This document shows, piece after piece, positions 7,737-16,237 of a DNA stretch of 64,000 bases (its first letter is position 1; each line of letters starts with the position of its first letter). The notes under the pieces are model-generated. The model worked only from the letters and a program-made list of their open reading frames with translations, searched no databases and was not told the origin of the DNA. The DNA is from Bacillota bacterium. GTDB lineage: Bacteria > Bacillota > Clostridia > Lachnospirales > Lachnospiraceae. The translations under genes and the position numbers were made by a program. The stretch is taken from positions 1 to 64,000 of the forward strand of contig JAEXAX010000031.1 in the NCBI GenBank assembly GCA_023458035.1, written 5' to 3'.

Positions 7737-9620
7737 ATGAAAAAACGATTGTTATTATTACAAGGGCTCTTGATCGCGGTTCTGGCATTTTCGGCCTGTA
7801 GTCCAAAGAAGGAAAGCCGGAAGGAAGAGAGCCGGCAGGCGGTCGCTGTACAAGAGAGCCGGAGGAATGAGGAGAGAAAGGAAAAGGCTGTCGGGAAGGC
7901 GGCAAGGAGCTTCCGGGCCAAAGAAGTCAAATACCGAAAGGACGAGACGACACAGGTTTTGGTAGATGCCGAGATCAAGGCGGAAGATATCACCAAGGTC
8001 GTACAGCACGGCGACCACTGGCATGTCTTTACCAGGGATGGTCGTGAGCGTATTACATATCAGGATCCGGCGACAATCAGTCAGACAGATGCACAGAAGC
8101 TGGAGTTGATTCCGGTGGTGTCATTATCTCAGCTGGCCGGCCTGCCGGTGGCAGAGATCAAGGTACATGGGGACCATTGGCATGTGTACCTCCAGGATCA
8201 TACCGAATACCTGACCTATGAAGATCCGAGCCGGTTGTTTCCGCATCTGCGGATCACTGAATACACCGGATCGCATCATCAGAACCGGGCGGGTAATGAT
8301 CGAAAGCCGGATCGGAGCGGCCAAAAACCGGAGATCGGCAGACAGCCATCCGGACCGCGCATCCAGCAGCTGGTCGATAGACCGGACTGGGATCCGAACC
8401 GGGTGGTGAAGATCCTGCAGCATGGTGACCATTATCATATTTATACTGCCGGAGGCGATGAGCTGATCAGTTATGTCGATCCGCGGCCGTTTTATCCGGA
8501 TGCGGAATTTGGGCAATACACCGGTTCTCACGGAGATCGGTCGGGTGATACAAACAAGCCGCAGCCGTCACCAAGTCCGGCTCCGTCACCAAATCCGGCT
8601 CCGACGCCAAAGCCGACTCCGACACCGAAGCCGACCCCGACACCGAAGCCGACCCCGACACCGAAGCCGACTCCGGGACATGACGGACCGGTGCTGGTGA
8701 CAGTGGTCGATATGGCCGGACTGAAGAAGCTGGCAGTGGATCATATCCTGCGGCATGGCGACCATTACCATGTTTATACCAAGGATGGGAAGGAATACAT
8801 CACCTATGCCGATCCGAGGACAGTCTTTCCGGATATTAAGATCGGTGAATATAAAGGTAAACATGGGAATCAAAAGCCGGGCGGAACATCGGAACAGAAA
8901 CCAAAGCCGCAGCCGGATCAGAAGCCGGGAAAGAAACCGATCATTCAGGACCCGAAGGATCCGAAGCGCATCGTTAAGATCGCCAAGCATGACGATCACT
9001 GGCACCTGATCAGTTTTGACGGAACCGAGAGGATCACTCATGAGGATCCGCATCCATATTACCCGGATATCCCGATCGAGGATTATTTGGGTGAGCATGT
9101 GAAGCCGGTTGATCCGAATGAGGTATTCCGGTATGAGGATGTCAAGGCTGAAGCCATCATTCCGGAGAATGCCATTCGTTGGTATGGCGGTATGCAGTAT
9201 GCCATTGGCTATGATCATAACAAAGAGGAGTTTATCGTACCGCATCTGGATCATTTTCATAATATCAGCATTCGGACCATCATCGGTTTGGCTAAGGACG
9301 GCAGAACCTTTGGACGATATACCGCCCGTCAGGTGGTGGCGACACTGAAATACTGGGTGGAGAACCCGGCGGCCAGACCGAAGAAGGCCGGCTGGGGAGA
9401 TCTGAAGGATCAGGATGACAGCGATTCGCCGGAGGAGTACGACAGACTGAAACCGATCGCCGAGCGGTATAAGATTTCGGTGGAGCGTCTGATAGATTTG
9501 TTTTTGGAGGTGGTGCCGAAGGGGGCCATCTCGGATGCGGAATTCCATGATGATATGACGGTGACGGTGAATGGTCAAACATATGACCTGAAGAAAGGGT
9601 TGGAGGAAGCGGAGGAATAG
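7737..9620 (+). CDS. Histidine-triad (Pht-like) surface lipoprotein with six HxxHxH motifs
   Basis: The start is ATG 7737, which gives a lipoprotein signal (MKKRLLLLQ.., lipobox FSAC); the longer open frame upstream overlaps the permease and lacks a signal. The product is 627 residues. Zinc-binding triads begin at His91 (HGDHWH), His144 (HGDHWH), His229 (HGDHYH), His340 (HGDHYH), His418 (HDDHWH) and His503 (HLDHFH). Each of the first five is followed by a conserved .I(S/T)(Y/H).DP segment. A Pro-rich spacer with tandem TPTPKP units spans residues about 285-313. The family is known from streptococci (PhtD), where it collects zinc for the AdcA importer and affects complement. Its place as fourth gene of the zinc operon supports the same role. 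Confidence 0.88.
   Translation: MKKRLLLLQGLLIAVLAFSACSPKKESRKEESRQAVAVQESRRNEERKEKAVGKAARSFRAKEVKYRKDETTQVLVDAEIKAEDITKVVQHGDHWHVFTRDGRERITYQDPATISQTDAQKLELIPVVSLSQLAGLPVAEIKVHGDHWHVYLQDHTEYLTYEDPSRLFPHLRITEYTGSHHQNRAGNDRKPDRSGQKPEIGRQPSGPRIQQLVDRPDWDPNRVVKILQHGDHYHIYTAGGDELISYVDPRPFYPDAEFGQYTGSHGDRSGDTNKPQPSPSPAPSPNPAPTPKPTPTPKPTPTPKPTPTPKPTPGHDGPVLVTVVDMAGLKKLAVDHILRHGDHYHVYTKDGKEYITYADPRTVFPDIKIGEYKGKHGNQKPGGTSEQKPKPQPDQKPGKKPIIQDPKDPKRIVKIAKHDDHWHLISFDGTERITHEDPHPYYPDIPIEDYLGEHVKPVDPNEVFRYEDVKAEAIIPENAIRWYGGMQYAIGYDHNKEEFIVPHLDHFHNISIRTIIGLAKDGRTFGRYTARQVVATLKYWVENPAARPKKAGWGDLKDQDDSDSPEEYDRLKPIAERYKISVERLIDLFLEVVPKGAISDAEFHDDMTVTVNGQTYDLKKGLEEAEE
8595..8675 (+). repeat. 18-bp in-frame tandem repeat (Pro-Thr-Pro-Thr-Pro-Lys)
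   Basis: Units at 8613-8630, 8631-8648 and 8649-8666 are nearly identical, with a half unit at 8667-8675 and a degenerate unit at 8595-8612. Each encodes PTPTPK. Copy number could vary by slippage without loss of frame, changing the length of the spacer in the surface lipoprotein. Confidence 0.85.
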
Positions 9621-9645
9621 CAGACAGAACGTCTGCTATTCCTCC
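9611..9645 (+). other. Perfect 15-bp hairpin over the stop codon of the histidine-triad gene
   Basis: Bases 9611-9625 and 9631-9645 are perfectly complementary with a 5-base loop, and the stop codon lies in the left arm. No T tract follows directly. It may stabilise the 3' end ahead of the true terminator at 9664. Confidence 0.6.
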
Positions 9646-9663
9646 GATCGGAAAGAACAGTCA

Positions 9664-9694
9664 GGACAGCGACAGTTTTGCCGCTGTCCTTTTT
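9664..9694 (+). terminator. Rho-independent terminator of the zinc operon
   Basis: GGACAGCG (9664-9671) pairs with CGCTGTCC (9682-9689), followed by TTTTT. Confidence 0.9.
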
Positions 9695-9740
9695 CGCGTT
9701 CTTCCTTTACATGTTCATTTTCATTTTCAGCATAAGGCGA

Positions 9741-9769
9741 TTGTCAACCTGCCGGATTTCGGGTAAAAT
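9741..9769 (+). promoter_or_regulatory. Sigma-A-type promoter of nitroreductase
   Basis: TTGTCA (9741-9746), 17-base spacer, TAAAAT (9764-9769), 49 bases before the ATG. Confidence 0.7.
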
Positions 9770-9817
9770 AAAAAGGAAAAGCTCTGAGTAGTATAAGCTG
9801 AGGGGAGGAATACAAAA

Positions 9818-10492
9818 ATGAGAGTGATCAATAAAGCTCAGGTAAAACAGCAGGTGCTGGATGCGTTTTGGAATCGCCATGCGGTACGAAGATATGACCC
9901 GACCAAAAAAATTCCCCGAGAGGATATGGACTATATTTTGGAAACGGCCAGACTTTCTCCCAGCTCGGTGGGGATGGAGGCTTGGCGGTTTGTAGTGCTG
10001 GAGGATGAGAAGCTTAGGGATGCTGTCAAGCCGTTGGCCTGGGGAGCAGGTAAACAGCTGGAAACAGCCAGCCATTTTGTATTGTTGATCGCCAAAAAGC
10101 ATGTTCGTTATGACGAGCCGCTCATTCAGGACACATTGAAGAAGAGGAACCTGTCGGCCGAGGAATATGCAGCTGCGGTGGAGCGCTACGCATCCTTTCA
10201 GAAACACGGCCTAAAGATTCTGGAAAACGAGCGGGCCATGCTTGACTGGTCGGCCAAGCAGACCTATATCGCCATGGGGAATATGATGACGGCGGCCATT
10301 ATGATCGGCATTGATTCCTGCCCGATCGAAGGGTTTGATCATTCGGCGGTGAACGAGCTGCTGGCCGAGGCAGGGGTCATTGATCCGGCAGATGAGGCAT
10401 TGGTCAGCATGATCTCTTTCGGTTATCGTGCTTTTGAACCGAGACGGCCCAAGCAAAGAAAAAGTACGGATCAGGTCATCTCATGGATTTAA
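9818..10492 (+). CDS. Nitroreductase family protein (FMN-dependent oxidoreductase)
   Basis: A 224-residue nitroreductase-fold protein. The FMN-binding start RHAVRRYDPTKKIPREDM (residues about 19-37) and ARLSPSSVGMEAWRFVVLED (about 47-66) are typical of the NfsB/YdgI group. The C-terminal half has the expected GNMMTAAIMIGIDSCPIEGF segment. It probably reduces quinones, nitro compounds or flavin-linked substrates with NAD(P)H; the physiological substrate is unknown. It has its own promoter, a strong GGGGAGG-like ribosome site and no operon partner. Confidence 0.88.
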   Translation: MRVINKAQVKQQVLDAFWNRHAVRRYDPTKKIPREDMDYILETARLSPSSVGMEAWRFVVLEDEKLRDAVKPLAWGAGKQLETASHFVLLIAKKHVRYDEPLIQDTLKKRNLSAEEYAAAVERYASFQKHGLKILENERAMLDWSAKQTYIAMGNMMTAAIMIGIDSCPIEGFDHSAVNELLAEAGVIDPADEALVSMISFGYRAFEPRRPKQRKSTDQVISWI

Positions 10493-10553
10493 GTAAATAG
10501 CCGGAAAGCGACAGACGTATAAATACAACAAAACAGTAGAAATGAGGGATGAA

Positions 10554-12272
10554 ATGAGTCAGACAAGACAAGCCATAAAAAGAAAAAACCATCAGCTGCT
10601 TGTGGTGGCTGTGGTGCTGGTGGCGATCATCGGTATCATGATCTTCGGAGTGCTGATGAAGCGTTATTCGCCGACTAAGGAGCGGGCCGATTTGCGCAAA
10701 CACTTTGCCGCGGAACAGGAGGATGTGGCGGCTCTGGTGGTCAATGGGGTACTTCTGCCGGAGCAGGGCTTGTGGCGGCAGGAGCGGGTCTATCTGCCGT
10801 ATGAGCAGGTTTATCGACTGGATCAGCGGTATTACTGGGATACCGCCGTAAACCTGTTTTTATACACAGACGGGGCGGTTGTGACGAAGGTCAATGCCAC
10901 CGAGCAGACGGTTACGAAGGGGGATGTGACCGAACAGGTGAGCTATACACCGGTGCTGCTGGAAAATGGGCAGCCCTATATTGCGCTGGACTTTATCACA
11001 GAGCGCAGCAACCTCACGGCCACGGTTGAAAAAGATCCGTACAGGGCAGTGCTGACTGTATATGACGGCAGCGAACAGACAACAGCCGCCGTCAAAAGCG
11101 GCGGCAGTGTACGGGTAAGGGCCGGAATCAAAAGCGAGGTGCTGGAGGAGGTGGCGGCTGCCACCACGGTGACGGTTCTGGACACTTCTATCGAGGGCTG
11201 GACCAAGGTAGCCACACCGGCCGGCTGTATCGGTTATATTGAGAATAAGAAGCTGGAGATCGGAGAGAAGACACTGCGTGTGCGGGATGCCGCCGCTGTG
11301 CTTCATCAGAGAAAGGCGCTTGGCTCATCCGTTAATCTGGTCTGGCACCAGGTAACAAATGCCGATGCCAATGACAGCGTATTGAACCTGATCTCATCGA
11401 CCAAGGGGGTCAATGTGGTTTCGCCGACATGGTTCTCCTTGGCTGACCATGACGGAAACATTACCAGTCTGGCGGATTCGACTTATGTAAACCGGGTTCA
11501 TCAGCAGGGCAAGCAGGTTTGGGGCTTGGTAGACAACTTTAATCCGGATGTAAAGACAAAAACGGTGCTGGCTGCAACCGCAAGCCGTAATCAGCTGACC
11601 AATCAGTTGGTGGCACAGGCCCTGCAGTATGGTCTGGACGGAATCAACGTAGACTTTGAGCTGCTGCAGGAAGACACCATTCCGGCTTTTATCCAGTTCC
11701 TGCGTGAGCTGTCGATCAAGTGCAGCAATAATCAGCTGATTCTTTCGGTTGACCTGCCGGTGCCGACCTTTTCAAAGTACTATAATCGTAAAGCGATCGC
11801 CGAGGTGGTGGATTATGTCTGCCTGATGGCCTATGATGAGCATTTTGCCGGGGATACTACCTCCGGTTCCGTGGCGTCATTCCCGTTTGTTGAAACAGCG
11901 GTGATCCAGACGCTGCGCGAGGTGCCGGCCGAAAAGCTGGTGCTGGGAGTGCCATTCTATACCCGCATCTGGACTGAAGCAGCCGGGGCTGACGGAAAAA
12001 CGGCGGTCAGCAGCATCGCTGTCGGTATGGGAGAGGCGGAGCGTTTGCTGGCCGAAAATTCAGTCACTCCGGTCTGGGCGGAAGAGGCCAGACAGAATTA
12101 CGGCGAATATGCTTCCGATAAAGGTGTCAATAAGGTCTGGCTGGAGGATTCGGCCTCGATCGAGGCGAAGCTGAAATTGATCGGGGAGCATAAACTGGCC
12201 GGTGTGGCCGCCTGGAAGCTTGGCTTTGAGGAAAGCGGTATCTGGGATACCATTATCAAATATGTTAATTAA
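10554..12272 (+). CDS. Membrane-anchored GH18 family glycoside hydrolase-like protein with SH3-type domain
   Basis: The ATG at 10554 is chosen because a GAGG site lies 5 bases upstream; the ATG at 10542 lacks one. The product is 572 residues. One N-terminal membrane helix (about 15-36) leaves the rest outside. Next come a copper-amine-oxidase-like N domain (about 60-165), an SH3-like domain (about 175-235) and a GH18 catalytic barrel (about 250-570) with DGINVDFE; Glu369 is the expected acid. Relatives act on peptidoglycan or chitin-like glycans in the envelope and spore coat (YdhD/YaaH group). It begins a same-strand run through Sua5 to dCMP deaminase. Confidence 0.85.
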   Translation: MSQTRQAIKRKNHQLLVVAVVLVAIIGIMIFGVLMKRYSPTKERADLRKHFAAEQEDVAALVVNGVLLPEQGLWRQERVYLPYEQVYRLDQRYYWDTAVNLFLYTDGAVVTKVNATEQTVTKGDVTEQVSYTPVLLENGQPYIALDFITERSNLTATVEKDPYRAVLTVYDGSEQTTAAVKSGGSVRVRAGIKSEVLEEVAAATTVTVLDTSIEGWTKVATPAGCIGYIENKKLEIGEKTLRVRDAAAVLHQRKALGSSVNLVWHQVTNADANDSVLNLISSTKGVNVVSPTWFSLADHDGNITSLADSTYVNRVHQQGKQVWGLVDNFNPDVKTKTVLAATASRNQLTNQLVAQALQYGLDGINVDFELLQEDTIPAFIQFLRELSIKCSNNQLILSVDLPVPTFSKYYNRKAIAEVVDYVCLMAYDEHFAGDTTSGSVASFPFVETAVIQTLREVPAEKLVLGVPFYTRIWTEAAGADGKTAVSSIAVGMGEAERLLAENSVTPVWAEEARQNYGEYASDKGVNKVWLEDSASIEAKLKLIGEHKLAGVAAWKLGFEESGIWDTIIKYVN

Positions 12273-12346
12273 TCTGTTTATCATAACAGGACGACAGCCG
12301 GTCGATCAGTATCGCCCGGCTGTGAATATGCAGAAAGTAAGTGACT

Positions 12347-13429
12347 ATGAATAAAGAAACCAAGCTTTGGGATGTTTGTACAGAGCCGTCGGTACGGGAG
12401 CAATATCTGGATGAAGCGGCAGCAGTTCTGCGAGCCGGTGGCTTGGTGGCCTTTCCGACCGAAACGGTCTACGGTCTGGGAGGCAACGCTCTGGATCCGT
12501 CGGCGGCCGCGGCTATCTACGCCGCCAAGGGACGGCCGTCTGATAATCCGTTGATTGTTCATATCGCAGAGGTATCGACACTGGCAGGTATCGTTCGGCA
12601 AATCCCGCCTTACGCCGGTCCGTTGATGGAACGGTTTTGGCCGGGGCCTCTGACGCTGATCTTTAGAAAACAGGATCGGGTACCGGATCAAACCACCGGC
12701 GGTCGTGACACAGTAGCGGTGCGGCTGCCGCTGTCACAAACAGCCAGAGAACTGATTAAACGCAGCGGCGGCTATATCGCCGCGCCGTCGGCAAATCTGT
12801 CCGGACGACCCAGCCCGACGACGGCGGATCATGTCATCCGTGATATGGACGGCCGGATTGATGGCATCATCTGCGGGGAAGATTGTGAGATCGGTCTGGA
12901 ATCTACCATCATAGATTGTACCGGTGAGCGTCCGGAGATCCTGAGACCCGGTCTGATCGATCGGGAGCAGGTGGAGGCTCTATTGCGTGAAACAGCTCAG
13001 CGGAAAACCCTGCTGCCGCATGCGGAAGAAGGCGTGGATCTGACCGGTGAGGCGCGTGCGCCCGGTATGAAATATAGACATTATGCTCCGCGCGGCAGCT
13101 TGTATCTATTGGAAGGAGAGCCGGCAGCTGTCAGAGCGACTATGCGGCGCCTGGCCGAAGAGCAGATCGCCAAGGGAGAAACGGTTGGCTTGATTGTCTG
13201 CGAGGAGGATATTCCGTATCTGCCGGAGTTTACGCTGGTCAATCTTGGACGGCGCAGTCGGCCGGATCAGATCGCCAGACATCTGTATATGGCTCTGCGC
13301 CGAATGGATGAGCTGGGGTGTACCTATATCCTGGCGCCGACCTTTTCCGGACGGGGGATCGGCGGAGCTATCATGAACCGGCTAAAGAAGGCGGCCGGCG
13401 GTCGGATACTGATCTGCCGTGAAACCTGA
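12347..13429 (+). CDS. L-threonylcarbamoyladenylate synthase (Sua5/YrdC/YciO)
   Basis: About 360 residues. It makes threonylcarbamoyl-AMP from threonine, bicarbonate and ATP for the t6A37 modification of tRNAs reading ANN codons. The N-terminal YrdC domain shows GGLVAFPTETVYGLGGNA (about 27-44), KGRPSDNPLIVHI and SANLSGRPSPTTADHV. The C-terminal Sua5 domain starts after the APGMKYRHYAPRG linker (about 240). This two-domain length is Sua5-type rather than short TsaC. GTG 12341 is an alternative start; neither has a strong ribosome site. Confidence 0.92.
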   Translation: MNKETKLWDVCTEPSVREQYLDEAAAVLRAGGLVAFPTETVYGLGGNALDPSAAAAIYAAKGRPSDNPLIVHIAEVSTLAGIVRQIPPYAGPLMERFWPGPLTLIFRKQDRVPDQTTGGRDTVAVRLPLSQTARELIKRSGGYIAAPSANLSGRPSPTTADHVIRDMDGRIDGIICGEDCEIGLESTIIDCTGERPEILRPGLIDREQVEALLRETAQRKTLLPHAEEGVDLTGEARAPGMKYRHYAPRGSLYLLEGEPAAVRATMRRLAEEQIAKGETVGLIVCEEDIPYLPEFTLVNLGRRSRPDQIARHLYMALRRMDELGCTYILAPTFSGRGIGGAIMNRLKKAAGGRILICRET

Positions 13430-13458
13430 GACGACTACACAGAAAGTAGGAAGATAAT

Positions 13459-13923
13459 ATGAAACAGTATGATAAAGTGATTTTTGTCAGCATGGGAAAT
13501 GCCAGCCGCAGCGTTATGGCGGAGCAGTTGCTGAAGAAAGAGCATTTGATGGGGCCGCTGGATATCTATTCGGCCGGATTGGTCGTGCTGTTCGCCGAGC
13601 CGATCAATGCGCTGGCAGATGAAGTTCTGAGAGGACATGGCCTGGAGGCTCCGGAGCATGTGACGAAGGCTCTGACAGAGGAAACGTTTGGGCCGCGTAA
13701 TCTGATCCTGACCATGGATGAGGGGCAAAAGCAAAAGATCTTCGAGACCTTTGGAGAGGTTCCGAATGTCTATACGCTGCCGGAATTTATCGGTCGCAGC
13801 GGAGATGTGATGTTACCGCACGGAAAAGGCATAGAAGCATATTTTGAATGTTTTCAGATCTTAAGAGATATGATACACTTATTAGCAGTAGAGTTAAATG
13901 AGGAAGAGCTGATGGGTGTCTGA
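13459..13923 (+). CDS. LMW protein-tyrosine-phosphatase-like protein without catalytic Cys
   Basis: 154 residues with the LMW-PTP fold order. The P-loop expected as CxGNxCRSP reads SMGNASRSV: Ser11 replaces the nucleophilic Cys, while Arg17 is kept. The DP general-acid motif near the C-terminus reads LP (Leu119-Pro120) before HGKGIEAY. By family knowledge such a protein should bind phosphate or phosphoproteins but not hydrolyse them. It lies between sua5 and upp with a clear SD (GTAGGA). It may be a regulatory pseudo-enzyme or a decaying paralogue; the intact frame favours selection. Confidence 0.8.
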   Translation: MKQYDKVIFVSMGNASRSVMAEQLLKKEHLMGPLDIYSAGLVVLFAEPINALADEVLRGHGLEAPEHVTKALTEETFGPRNLILTMDEGQKQKIFETFGEVPNVYTLPEFIGRSGDVMLPHGKGIEAYFECFQILRDMIHLLAVELNEEELMGV

Positions 13924-13946
13924 CCCACGGTGAAAAGGAGGAATCT

Positions 13947-14576
13947 ATGTCACAAGTAAAAGTAATGGATCATCCGTTGATTCAGCACAAGATTGGAATT
14001 ATCAGAAAAACCGAAACCTGTACAAAGGATTTTCGTGAGATGATTGGTGAGATCGCTATGCTCATGTGTTATGAGGCGACCCGCGACTTGTCGCTGACGG
14101 ATGTGGAGATAGAAACACCGATGTGCAAGACGATTGTTCGTGAGCTGTCCGGCAAGAAACTGGCTGTCGTTCCGATCCTGCGTGCCGGTTTAGGCATGGT
14201 GGACGGTATACTGGCTATGATTCCGGCCGCCAAGGTCGGACACATCGGTCTGTATCGTGATCATGAAACCCTAAAGCCGGTAGAGTATTACTGCAAGCTG
14301 CCGGAGGACTGTGAGTCCAGAGAGGTCTTTGTGGTTGATCCGATGCTGGCTACCGGCGGCTCCTCGGTCGCCGCTATCGACATGCTGAAAGCCAAGGGCT
14401 GCCGCCATATTCGGATGATGTGCATCATCGCCGCTCCGGAGGGGGTGAAGGCCATGCAGGAGGCGCATCCGGATGTCGATATCTATATCGGAGCGTTGGA
14501 TGAGCGGTTAAATGAAGACGGATACATCTTACCGGGTCTGGGGGATGCCGGAGATCGTATCTTCGGAACCAAGTAA
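13947..14576 (+). CDS. upp: Uracil phosphoribosyltransferase
   Basis: 209 residues, the usual length. It converts uracil and PRPP to UMP (pyrimidine salvage). Clear markers are ILRAGLGMVDG (about 77-87), the PRPP loop VDPMLATGGSSVAAIDMLK (about 130-148) and the C-terminal uracil-binding segment DERLNEDGYILPGLGDAGDR. The AAGGAGG site is strong. It pairs logically with the dCMP deaminase gene 11 bases downstream. Confidence 0.97.
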   Translation: MSQVKVMDHPLIQHKIGIIRKTETCTKDFREMIGEIAMLMCYEATRDLSLTDVEIETPMCKTIVRELSGKKLAVVPILRAGLGMVDGILAMIPAAKVGHIGLYRDHETLKPVEYYCKLPEDCESREVFVVDPMLATGGSSVAAIDMLKAKGCRHIRMMCIIAAPEGVKAMQEAHPDVDIYIGALDERLNEDGYILPGLGDAGDRIFGTK

Positions 14577-14587
14577 GGAGGAAGCAG

Positions 14588-15076
14588 ATGAGCGCAAAAC
14601 GGCAGGACTATATCAGCTGGGATGAATATTTCATGGGCGTGGCCATGCTTTCGGCCATGCGCTCAAAAGATCCGAATACCCAGGTCGGAGCCTGTATCGT
14701 CAGCGCCGACAATAAAATCCTTTCCATGGGCTATAACGGATTTCCGGTCGGCTGTTCGGATGATGATTTTCCCTGGGAAAAGGGAAATGAGAGTGAGCTG
14801 GACAATAAATATTTTTATATTACTCACAGTGAGCTGAACGCCATACTGAATTACCGCGGTGGTTCGCTGGAGGGAAGTAAGCTGTATGTGTCGCTGTTCC
14901 CCTGTAATGAGTGCGCCAAAGCCATTATTCAGGCCGGTATCAGAGAAATCATCTATGACAGTGATAAATACAGCGAAACAGAAGAAGTGATGGCCTCCAA
15001 GCGGATGCTGTCAGCCGCCGGTGTCGGCTACCGGCAGTATATCCATAGTGGTCGCAGTATTCAGTTGTCAGTCTAA
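14588..15076 (+). CDS. Deoxycytidylate (dCMP) deaminase
   Basis: 162 residues. It deaminates dCMP to dUMP for dTMP synthesis. The zinc site is complete: His80-Ser-Glu82 and the PCNEC motif with Cys106 and Cys109. The N-terminal WDEYFMGVAMLSAMRSKDPN is typical of the ComEB/dCMP deaminase family. It is last in the run, followed by a terminator. Confidence 0.94.
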   Translation: MSAKRQDYISWDEYFMGVAMLSAMRSKDPNTQVGACIVSADNKILSMGYNGFPVGCSDDDFPWEKGNESELDNKYFYITHSELNAILNYRGGSLEGSKLYVSLFPCNECAKAIIQAGIREIIYDSDKYSETEEVMASKRMLSAAGVGYRQYIHSGRSIQLSV

Positions 15077-15080
15077 ATAA

Positions 15081-15134
15081 AAAGCTATACAGCATCGGAG
15101 GCGTGCGCAGGCGCCGGGCTGTATAGCTTTTTTT
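15081..15134. terminator. Bidirectional terminator between dCMP deaminase and AraC gene
   Basis: AAAGCTATACAGC (15081-15093) pairs with GCTGTATAGCTTT (15118-15130). There is a T run to 15134 on the plus strand and a matching A run (T on minus) upstream of the stem. Confidence 0.9.
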
Positions 15135-16050
15135 AATACTTTTTTTCGATCAGCGGAGCCGGTCTGGCAGTACCTTCGATCATCTCACCTCTGTCCCTGC
15201 GGATATAGGAGAGGTCCGGCTCGTGACCGCCGTGATTGGCTGCAAAATAGGTTGGAGTCACCCCGGTCAGCGCCTTAAAGACCCGGTTAAAGGTGCGGAT
15301 ATTCTGAAAACCGAAGGATAGGGCGATGTCGGTGATCTTGCGGTTCGTATATACCAGTTCATGGGCGGCCTTTTCGACGCGCAGCATATTGCAGTAGGTG
15401 ACAAAGTTGATGCCGGTCAGTTTTTTGAATAAACGGGAAAAATGACTCTGGCTCAAACCGATGCGTGCGGCACAGACCGGCAGGGAGAGACTGTCGTCGC
15501 AGTGTTCCTCCATATGGGCTAACAGGCCGCGGAAATCAGATAGTAGCCGGCTGCGATGATGGCCGGCCGGAGCCTCGCTCCGCGGAACCATCCGCAGCAG
15601 CCGGTACCAGAAATGGCGCAGGGCGGCAGTCACCACATTTTGATAGTGCGGCGCTTTGGTTTGCAGCTCTAAACCGACCTCATCGAGCAGATCACGCAGG
15701 GCGGCGCTTAATCCCCAGTCCCGCAGCTGGCCGGCGGTGATATGGGGATGGGAAAAATGGGCGTATTGATAGTGAGAGCTGATGACGGCCGGATCAAAGA
15801 TCAGAAAAATCAGTTCATTTTCCATATCGGCAGGATCACTGTAGTGAATATCGCCGCTGTCACAGACAACCAGGTCACCTGCTCGGGCAGTGAAAATGCG
15901 GTCCGTCACGCCGAAAGTGGCGGTGCCGCTTTTGATATAAATCAATTCCAGCTCGGTATGCCAATGTGCTAAAAAGCTGATATCGGTATAGCCGGAATAC
16001 CAAACCATATAGTCTGAGTCATAGCGTCTGATTTCATGAAAAGCCTTCAT
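15133..16050 (-). CDS. AraC family transcriptional regulator
   Basis: The ATG at 16050 (MKAFHEIRRYD) has GGGAGG 6 bases upstream; a longer open frame exists but lacks a site. The product is 305 residues. The N-terminal cupin (about 10-110) has HWHTELELIYI, and the C-terminal double HTH (about 205-300) shows RIGLSQSHFSRLFKKLTG and SFGFQNIRTFNRVFKALTG. It is transcribed divergently from L-fucose isomerase, so control of fucose or arabinose use is the obvious inference; no sugar is proved. Confidence 0.88.
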   Translation of the reverse strand: MKAFHEIRRYDSDYMVWYSGYTDISFLAHWHTELELIYIKSGTATFGVTDRIFTARAGDLVVCDSGDIHYSDPADMENELIFLIFDPAVISSHYQYAHFSHPHITAGQLRDWGLSAALRDLLDEVGLELQTKAPHYQNVVTAALRHFWYRLLRMVPRSEAPAGHHRSRLLSDFRGLLAHMEEHCDDSLSLPVCAARIGLSQSHFSRLFKKLTGINFVTYCNMLRVEKAAHELVYTNRKITDIALSFGFQNIRTFNRVFKALTGVTPTYFAANHGGHEPDLSYIRRDRGEMIEGTARPAPLIEKKY

Positions 16051-16237
16051 AAACGAACCTCCCGAAGGGTATTGCAATAGTTTCTTACAGTATGACAAAA
16101 ATAGCAAAAAATGTCCATAATAAATCAATTTTTTGCGAGCATTCGTTTTCCGAGTGTTATATAATCAGTACATAAAGTGAGGGCTTTACAGGTTGACTAT
16201 GTACAAATAAACCAATTATTTTAAGGAGGAATGCAGT

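Noticed and set aside
8595..8675. Short tandem repeats resembling a small CRISPR or minisatellite
   Set aside because: They are 18-bp in-frame codons for Pro-Thr-Pro-Lys in a surface protein, with no spacers.
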